Positions 5,404 through 5,528 of a stretch of DNA of 5,528 nucleotides are shown here, in pieces (within the stretch, counting starts at the first letter, position 1; each line of letters opens with the position of its first letter). The position numbers were made by a program, and so were the translations under genes. The notes below the pieces were generated by a model, which saw only the letters and a list, made by a program, of their open reading frames with translations, searched no databases and was not told the DNA's origin. The stretch is from the NCBI GenBank assembly GCA_946628805.1, contig CAMOXB010000043.1:1-5528 (forward strand), written 5' to 3'. Origin of the DNA: an uncultured Pseudomonadota bacterium. GTDB taxonomy: Bacteria; Pseudomonadota; Alphaproteobacteria; Rs-D84.

Positions 5404-5441
5404 TGGGGCAGGAAGTACAGGCCCCACCCGTGGGAAACCAC
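5404..5441 (+). other. Two further leader hairpins before rplJ
   Basis: TGGGGC (5404-5409) pairs with GCCCCA (5421-5426) around an 11-base loop. Then GTGG (5430-5433) pairs with CCAC (5438-5441), closed by a GAAA tetraloop. They stand between the L10-leader stem and the rplJ ribosome site, where they could couple L10 binding to translation initiation. There is no T-run, so they are not clear terminators. Confidence 0.5.
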
Positions 5442-5481
5442 AGATGGAAAGTTAACAAAAAGCTTAAAAGGATATATAAAG

Positions 5482-5528
5482 ATGAGACGCGAACAAAAAT
5501 CAGACCTGATTTCAGCGTTGCAGTCGTC
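5482..5528 (+). CDS. rplJ: 50S ribosomal protein L10, N-terminus only (continues beyond window)
   Basis: Only 15 codons are visible, beginning MRREQKSDLISALQS. This fits the start of L10, where a short basic/acidic run precedes the first helix. L10 anchors the L7/L12 dimers to the ribosome and, as L10(L12), represses its own translation. The ATG is preceded by AAAAGGA (5466-5472) with nine bases of spacing. Position after rplA and behind an L10-type leader makes the call strong despite the short visible length. Confidence 0.88.
   Translation, partial: MRREQKSDLISALQS

Noticed and set aside
1..5528. CRISPR array, insertion sequence or long direct repeats
   Set aside because: No regularly spaced repeats, transposase coding sequence or terminal inverted repeats were seen on reading both strands.

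Overview
The window looks like part of the chromosome of a low-GC alphaproteobacterium, probably uncultured or host-associated. The reasons are the tRNA-Trp/secE/nusG/rplK/rplA/rplJ order, the AT-leaning codon use of the ribosomal genes, P-type (VirB-like) type IV secretion genes close to a housekeeping operon, and an L10 leader of the kind I associate with alphaproteobacteria. The exact clade cannot be fixed from sequence reading alone.

Left half (about 1-3115, minus strand, read right to left): a large exported trypsin-fold protease gene (1063-3030) is followed 69 bases later by virB8 (310-993), then by the first 95 codons of a virB9/trbG-like gene that leaves the window at base 1. All three lie in the same direction. 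virB8 may also have a weak promoter of its own. The protease is the least ordinary gene here. It has a clear signal peptide, the complete His/Asp/Ser triad and a chymotrypsin-like cysteine pair around the His. It also has a roughly 150-residue charged helical insertion between Asp and Ser, and a separate C-terminal module with a helical segment, two hydrophobic stretches (the last a glycine zipper) and a small Cys-containing loop. GC content jumps from about 30-32% to about 42% at the boundary of that C-terminal module, which suggests a mosaic gene.

Middle (3031-3265): a divergent control region. A near-consensus promoter drives the protease leftward. One good and one weaker candidate promoter drive the tRNA-Trp/secE operon rightward, and a perfect 16-bp AT palindrome lies between the two transcription units.

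Right half (3266-5528, plus strand): tRNA-Trp(CCA), secE, nusG, rplK, rplA and the first 15 codons of rplJ, in the usual order of the secE-nusG-rplKAJL(-rpoBC) cluster. The nusG-rplK gap holds a perfect 8-bp inverted repeat overlapping the nusG stop, and a hairpin with the features of an L1 autoregulatory site. The rplA-rplJ gap holds a bulged hairpin and a structured leader matching the L10(L12) autoregulatory leader. Together these genes supply the SecYEG translocon subunit SecE, the antitermination factor NusG, and the L1- and L10/L11-stalk ribosomal proteins, with translational feedback at two leaders.
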